In this document: positions 18,485-21,018 of the stretch, piece after piece
Position numbering within the stretch: the stretch's first letter is position 1
How the letters are laid out: each line of letters starts with the position of its first letter
Assembly (NCBI RefSeq): GCF_937890665.1
Contig: NZ_CALADU010000016.1
Span: 1-21,018, forward strand
Origin: an uncultured Subdoligranulum sp.
GTDB taxonomy: Bacteria > Bacillota_A > Clostridia > Oscillospirales > Ruminococcaceae
Direction: 5' to 3'
DNA length: 21,018 bases
Notes under the pieces: model-generated
Told to the model about the DNA's origin: nothing
Database searches by the model: none
Seen by the model: only the letters and a program-made list of their open reading frames with translations
Made by a program: the position numbers and the translations under genes

Positions 18485-18530
18485 AAGAACGTGCCTCATC
18501 ATTAAAAAATGACGTAGGCACGTTCTTTTT
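18485..18530. terminator. Bidirectional terminator shared by int and the tRNA
   Basis: AAGAACGTGCCT (18485-18496) pairs with AGGCACGTTCTT (18516-18527), with further pairing inward (TCATT/AATGA), and a T run follows on the plus strand. On the minus strand the same hairpin follows the tRNA 3' end and leads into TTCTTTTAT. Confidence 0.85.
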
Positions 18531-18606
18531 GGTGGGCCAGGCAGGGTTCGAACCCGCGACCAAGCGGTTATGAGCCGCCAGCTCTGACCAGCTGAGCTAC
18601 TGGCCC
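18530..18606 (-). tRNA. tRNA with CAT anticodon (Met or Ile2)
   Basis: The minus strand folds into a full cloverleaf: acceptor GGGCCAG/CTGGCCC, D stem GCTC/GAGC, anticodon stem GGCGG/CCGCT with loop CTCATAA, T stem GCGGG/CCTGC with TTCGAAC, discriminator A and an encoded CCA. The anticodon is CAT. The anticodon arm and the TGGTCGC that follows resemble bacterial tRNA-Ile2, whose C34 is modified to lysidine, so Ile2 is favoured over elongator Met. It is the probable integration target of module B. Its immediate upstream region lacks a clear -35. Confidence 0.93.
18566..18606 (-). repeat. Candidate att repeat, copy 1 (inside the intact tRNA)
   Basis: These 41 bases cover tRNA nucleotides 1 to 41, from the acceptor to the 3' side of the anticodon stem. 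They recur at 18741-18781 with a single difference (18591 g, 18766 a). Identity ends abruptly in the anticodon stem. Confidence 0.75.
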
Positions 18607-18740
18607 GTAAGATATACTATTGAACTCCTAAAACACCATCTCGTAGCCAATCCATAGCCAAAACGGTGTTTTTAGAAGGTATCGCAAAATAAAATGACGT
18701 TATATCGTGATTTCAAAAAGATATTTTGGTTAAACTAACA
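18607..18740. other. Spacer between intact and truncated tRNA copies
   Basis: An A+T-rich stretch unlike its G+C-rich right neighbour; no gene. It contains TAGCCAA twice in direct orientation (18644-18650, 18655-18661), 11 bp apart, within a near-palindrome CTAAAACACC/GGTGTTTTTAG (18628-18637, 18665-18675). Such paired short repeats next to an att core resemble integrase arm sites, so this may be the remnant of an element end. Confidence 0.45.
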
Positions 18741-18781
18741 GGTTATGAGCCGCCAGCTCTGACCAACTGAGCTACTGGCCC
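18741..18781 (-). pseudogene. Truncated tRNA(CAT), 5' half only
   Basis: This is the 5' 41 nucleotides of the same tRNA, ending in the anticodon stem; the T arm and 3' acceptor strand are absent. It lies directly downstream of a near-consensus promoter, which suggests it is the 5' end of the original chromosomal gene, split by integration. Confidence 0.85.
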
Positions 18782-18799
18782 CCATCCACAGTATTCATT

Positions 18800-18828
18800 A
18801 TTATACCACAACCCGCCGCGCCTGCCAA
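18800..18828 (-). promoter_or_regulatory. Strong sigma-70 promoter for the tRNA locus
   Basis: On the minus strand TTGGCA (18828-18823) and TATAAT (18805-18800) are separated by exactly 17 bases, ending 18 bases before the tRNA 5' end at 18781. It would transcribe the truncated copy, then the spacer, then the intact tRNA. Confidence 0.75.
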
Positions 18829-18847
18829 GGGCGGCGGGCATTTTTTT
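18812..18847 (+). terminator. Plus-strand terminator-like hairpin
   Basis: CCCGCCGC (18812-18819) pairs with GCGGCGGG (18831-18838), and seven T follow at 18841-18847. The loop contains the minus-strand -35 hexamer. It may have ended a plus-strand transcript of the chromosome before integration. Confidence 0.6.
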
Positions 18848-18947
18848 GTCCCGCGCCGCATACACTGTACCAGAATGCGGGCGGCCGGCCGGCCGGTTCG
18901 CCGTTTCCTGCGGGTCCGGCCCGCTCATATGGAGGGAGGCTCTGCCT

Positions 18948-20195
18948 ATGCGGCGGCTTTTATGGGGGTTGGCGGCGCTGTTGCTGGCGCTGTTCGCGGC
19001 GCTGGCGCCGCTGCGTCTGACCGGGGCGGGGGACAGGCCCGCGCCCTCCGCCGCGCCGCCCGCCACTGGTGAGAACCCGTCGCCCTCGGCCCTGCCCCTG
19101 CGCGCCACGCCCTACCGCGCCGTGTGGGTCAGCTATCTGGAATGGCAGCAGGTGGATTTTTCCAGCGCCGAAGCCTTCGCCCTCGACGCGGCCCGGATGA
19201 TGGACGACATCGCCGCCCTGGGGGCCACCGTGGTGCTGGCCCAGGTGCGGCCTTTCGGGGACGCGCTGTACCCCAGCGAATACTTTCCTTTCAGCCATCT
19301 GTGTACCGGCGTGCAGGGGCAGGACCCCGGCTTTGACCCGCTGGAGATCCTGATCCAGACCGCCCACGACCGCGGGCTGGAACTGGAAGCCTGGATCAAC
19401 CCCTACCGTCTACAGGCAAACGGCGCGCCCGCCCTGTGTGACGGCAGCCCCGCCGTGCAGCATCCCGAATGGGTCCGCGCCACCACGCAGGGGCTTTACC
19501 TGAACCCCGCCGCCCCCGAAGTGTGGGCGTTCCTGGCGGCCGGGGTGGAAGAACTCTGCGCCGGGTACGACATCGACGGCATCCATTTTGACGATTATTT
19601 TTACCCCACCAGCGACCCGGCCTTTGACGAGGTGGACTATGCCGCCAGCGGCAGCACGCTGGCGCTGGACGACTGGCGGCGGCAGAACGTGGACGCCCTG
19701 ATGGCCGCCTGCCATGCGGTCACGCAGTCCTACGGCGTGCGGTTCGGCGTGGCGCCGCTGGCCGACCTGGACCTTTGCCGGGACGGGCAATACAGCGACG
19801 CCGCCCGCTGGATCGCAGAGGGCGGCTATGTAGACTATGTGATGCCCCAGTTCTATTGGGGCCTGACCTATGAATCCGAGAGCGGCGGCCACGCGCTGGG
19901 CACGCTGGCCGCCCAGTGGGCGGCGCTGCCCCGTGCGGAGGGCGTGGCGCTGTACGGCGGGCTGGGGGCCTACCGCATCGGGGACGGGGACGGTTCCACC
20001 GGCCCGGAAGGGGAGTGGCTTTCCGGCCACGCGCTGGCGGACCAGCTTGCGGCGCTGGCGGACCTGGGCTATGACGGCGCGGGTCTGTACCGATACGCCT
20101 CGCTGTGGGCCAATCCCCAGTGGGAGGACCTGGCCGCGCGGGAACGGGCCGCCGTCGAAGCGCGCTGGGCGCTCACACAGGACCCCGCGTGTTGA
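18948..20195 (+). CDS. Secreted GHL10-like (DUF187/YngK family) putative glycoside hydrolase
   Basis: A 415-residue protein. ATG 18948 follows GGAGGGAGG and begins a clear signal peptide (MRR, then LLWGLAALLLALFAALAP); an upstream in-frame start at 18846 would bury it. A low-complexity Pro/Ala/Ser linker (about 28-50) leads into a TIM barrel (about 55-370) with family landmarks AVWVSYLEW, AQVRPFGDALYPSEYFP, LEAWINPYRL, IDGIHFDDYFYP and YVMPQFYWG. The Asp pair in HFDDYFYP is the likely catalytic region of GHL10 proteins, whose substrate is usually unknown but may be cell-wall-related glycan. There is no lipobox cysteine, so it is released or held by the uncleaved helix. The very G+C-rich coding contrasts with everything left of the tRNA. 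Its 3' end overlaps the opposing gene by 23 bases. Confidence 0.85.
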   Translation: MRRLLWGLAALLLALFAALAPLRLTGAGDRPAPSAAPPATGENPSPSALPLRATPYRAVWVSYLEWQQVDFSSAEAFALDAARMMDDIAALGATVVLAQVRPFGDALYPSEYFPFSHLCTGVQGQDPGFDPLEILIQTAHDRGLELEAWINPYRLQANGAPALCDGSPAVQHPEWVRATTQGLYLNPAAPEVWAFLAAGVEELCAGYDIDGIHFDDYFYPTSDPAFDEVDYAASGSTLALDDWRRQNVDALMAACHAVTQSYGVRFGVAPLADLDLCRDGQYSDAARWIAEGGYVDYVMPQFYWGLTYESESGGHALGTLAAQWAALPRAEGVALYGGLGAYRIGDGDGSTGPEGEWLSGHALADQLAALADLGYDGAGLYRYASLWANPQWEDLAARERAAVEARWALTQDPAC

Positions 20196-20568
20196 GCCGG
20201 TAGCCGACCTTGAACACGGTCTGGATCTCCTGCCCCAGGCCCAGTTTGCGGCGCACCCGGTTGATATGCACGTCCACGGTGCGGCTTTCGCCCACGTAGT
20301 CGTACCCCCAGGCGTCGGCCAGCAGTTGGCCGCGGGTCAGCGCAATGTTGCGGTTGAGGACCAGCGTTTCCAACAGGGCGTATTCCCGCGGGGTGAGGTC
20401 CACTTCCTGCCCGGCACGCCAGACGCGGCGGGCGCGCATATCAATGCAGACATCCTTAAAGCGGAAAACCCCGCGCTGCTGGCGGCGGGCGCGCCGCAGC
20501 GCGCCCTGCACCCGCAGCCTGCGGGCCTGTTGGGCCTGCTGGCCCCCTGTGATTCGGTCGTCCGGCAT
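20173..20568 (-). CDS. Stand-alone OmpR/PhoB-type winged-helix DNA-binding protein
   Basis: A 131-residue protein. From about residue 34 it is a complete Trans_reg_C domain: VDLTPREYALLETLVLNRN, then LTRGQLLADAWGYDY, and the recognition helix and wing RTVDVHINRVRRKL and FKVGYRL. The receiver domain with its phospho-acceptor Asp is missing. The first 30 residues are a basic Gln/Arg-rich stretch resembling a linker. The ATG (minus strand, 20568) has GGGGGG seven bases upstream, so the short form appears genuine rather than a broken response regulator. No sensor kinase is adjacent. It converges with the GHL10-like gene. The target is unknown; the CGGCA/TGCCG palindrome upstream may be its own operator. 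Confidence 0.82.
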   Translation of the reverse strand: MPDDRITGGQQAQQARRLRVQGALRRARRQQRGVFRFKDVCIDMRARRVWRAGQEVDLTPREYALLETLVLNRNIALTRGQLLADAWGYDYVGESRTVDVHINRVRRKLGLGQEIQTVFKVGYRLNTRGPV

Positions 20569-20610
20569 CGGGCAGCCCCCCTTTCGACTTCTGACATCTA
20601 TATACTATAA

Positions 20611-20625
20611 CGGCAGATGTTGCCG
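20611..20625. promoter_or_regulatory. Palindrome upstream of the winged-helix gene
   Basis: CGGCA-gatgt-TGCCG lies about 43 bases upstream of the start codon, next to a TATAGT that could serve as a minus-strand -10 element. The spacing fits an operator overlapping a promoter. No -35 with good spacing was found. Confidence 0.35.
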
Positions 20626-20765
20626 ACTTGTTACAAAACCGGCAAAATTTGAACAGTTTTTGATTATTTGATTAAAAAGTGAGGAAATTTTTTTGGTGGG
20701 GGAGGGGTACTATAGCCCGGAAAGTTCCGGGCGGCGGTAAGTTCTGCGCGGCGGGGTCAAGACCT

Positions 20766-20862
20766 CGCCCTACAGAGCAAGGAAAACGGGTGCTATGATT
20801 TGAAAAACGGCCTGCCGCCGCGGGCATCCGCGGGCCGCATGCATGCGGCCCCTACGATTGGC
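20766..20862. repeat. Intergenic repeat unit, copy 1
   Basis: 97 bases that recur at 20922-21018 with three differences, a period of 156 bp. The unit contains the perfect 20-base palindrome GGGCCGCATGCATGCGGCCC (20832-20851) and CCGCGG-gcat-CCGCGG. There is no coding potential. Part of the unit (a GGGTACTAT start) is also seen near 20705. Confidence 0.88.
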
Positions 20863-20901
20863 CGAAAGGTGGAAAACAAAGGGGCGCGTGCGCGACGGTT
20901 T

Positions 20902-20929
20902 GTAGGGCGGGGTCTTGACCCCGCCCTAC
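20902..20929. repeat. Perfect inverted repeat in the terminal array
   Basis: GTAGGGCGGGGTC-tt-GACCCCGCCCTAC is a perfect 13-bp palindrome. A decayed version lies at about 20746-20773. Sequences of this kind look like dispersed palindromic elements of Oscillospiraceae genomes. That attribution is from memory and not checked. Confidence 0.8.
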
Positions 20930-21018
20930 AGAGCAAGGAGAACGGGTACTATGATTTGAAAACCGGCCTGCCGCCGCGGGCATCCGCGGGCCGCATGCAT
21001 GCGGCCCCTACGATTGGC
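20922..21018. repeat. Intergenic repeat unit, copy 2 (reaches the window end)
   Basis: The second copy of the unit at 20766-20862, again with the 20-base palindrome (20988-21007). The array may continue beyond the window. Confidence 0.88.

Larger units (their letters stand above)
15533..18529 (+). mobile_element. Integration module B (intact): sigma-like gene, structured RNA, xis, int
   Basis: It carries a sigma-like gene, the roughly 447-nt structured RNA, an excisionase-like gene, a xis-int hairpin and a full tyrosine integrase ending 48 bases from the 3' end of a tRNA gene. An integrase facing the 3' end of its target tRNA is a standard arrangement at one end of an integrative element. 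Conjugation or replication genes are not in the window, so the left limit and the type of element (ICE, IME or prophage remnant) are unknown. Confidence 0.75.

Noticed and set aside
18741..18781. Second functional tRNA gene
   Set aside because: Only the first 41 nucleotides are present; no T arm or 3' acceptor strand can be found within the next 130 bases.
19410..20030. Minus-strand 206-codon open frame opposite the GHL10-like gene
   Set aside because: It is an antisense shadow in very G+C-rich coding; the plus strand has a signal peptide and family motifs.

Overview
The window looks like the chromosome of a gut Firmicute of the Oscillospiraceae type (Faecalibacterium, Gemmiger or Subdoligranulum are the closest fits). 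This is inferred from the protein families, the strong GGAGG ribosome-binding sites, the surface protein with an IPQTA-type anchor, and the very G+C-rich right flank with its GTAGGGCGGGGTC-type intergenic repeats. An accessory island occupies about 1-18.78 kb and ends at a tRNA gene with a CAT anticodon. Ordinary, much more G+C-rich chromosome follows.

Layout. (1) 2-5608: the 3' part of a very large wall-anchored GH53 endo-beta-1,4-galactanase with Ig-like domains, followed by a strong terminator. (2) 5768-7321: integration module A, made of an inverted repeat with a T tract, a sigma-70-like regulator, a long structured non-coding stretch, an excisionase-like gene, a terminator, and an integrase cut off after 26 codons. 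(3) 7373-7717: an AraC N-terminal fragment fused in frame to that integrase stub. (4) 7823-14969: a galacto-oligosaccharide locus with a divergent AraC regulator and an operon of GH2 beta-galactosidase, GPH-family sugar symporter and class II galT. (5) 14970-15532: decayed sequence with a sortase-B-like remnant. (6) 15533-18529: integration module B, the same architecture as A with an intact tyrosine integrase. (7) 18530-18781: an intact tRNA(CAT), a 134-bp spacer and a second, truncated tRNA copy. (8) 18948-20568: a secreted GHL10-like protein and a convergent stand-alone winged-helix regulator. (9) 20757-21018: a roughly 156-bp intergenic repeat unit rich in palindromes.

How it fits together. 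The GH53 enzyme should cut pectic beta-1,4-galactan at the cell surface. The symporter would import the galacto-oligosaccharides, GH2 would split them, and GalT would feed galactose-1-phosphate into the Leloir pathway. galK and galE are not in the window. The pathway sits between two copies of one integration module, so it is probably mobile or was captured by tandem or nested integration.

The most notable signal is a segment of about 445 nt between the sigma-like gene and the excisionase in both modules (6399-6843 and 16163-16609). The two copies keep the same length and several invariant blocks. Where they differ, many changes preserve base pairing in at least seven helices. This is direct comparative evidence for a large structured RNA tied to this family of integrative elements. 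I do not recognise it as a known RNA family.
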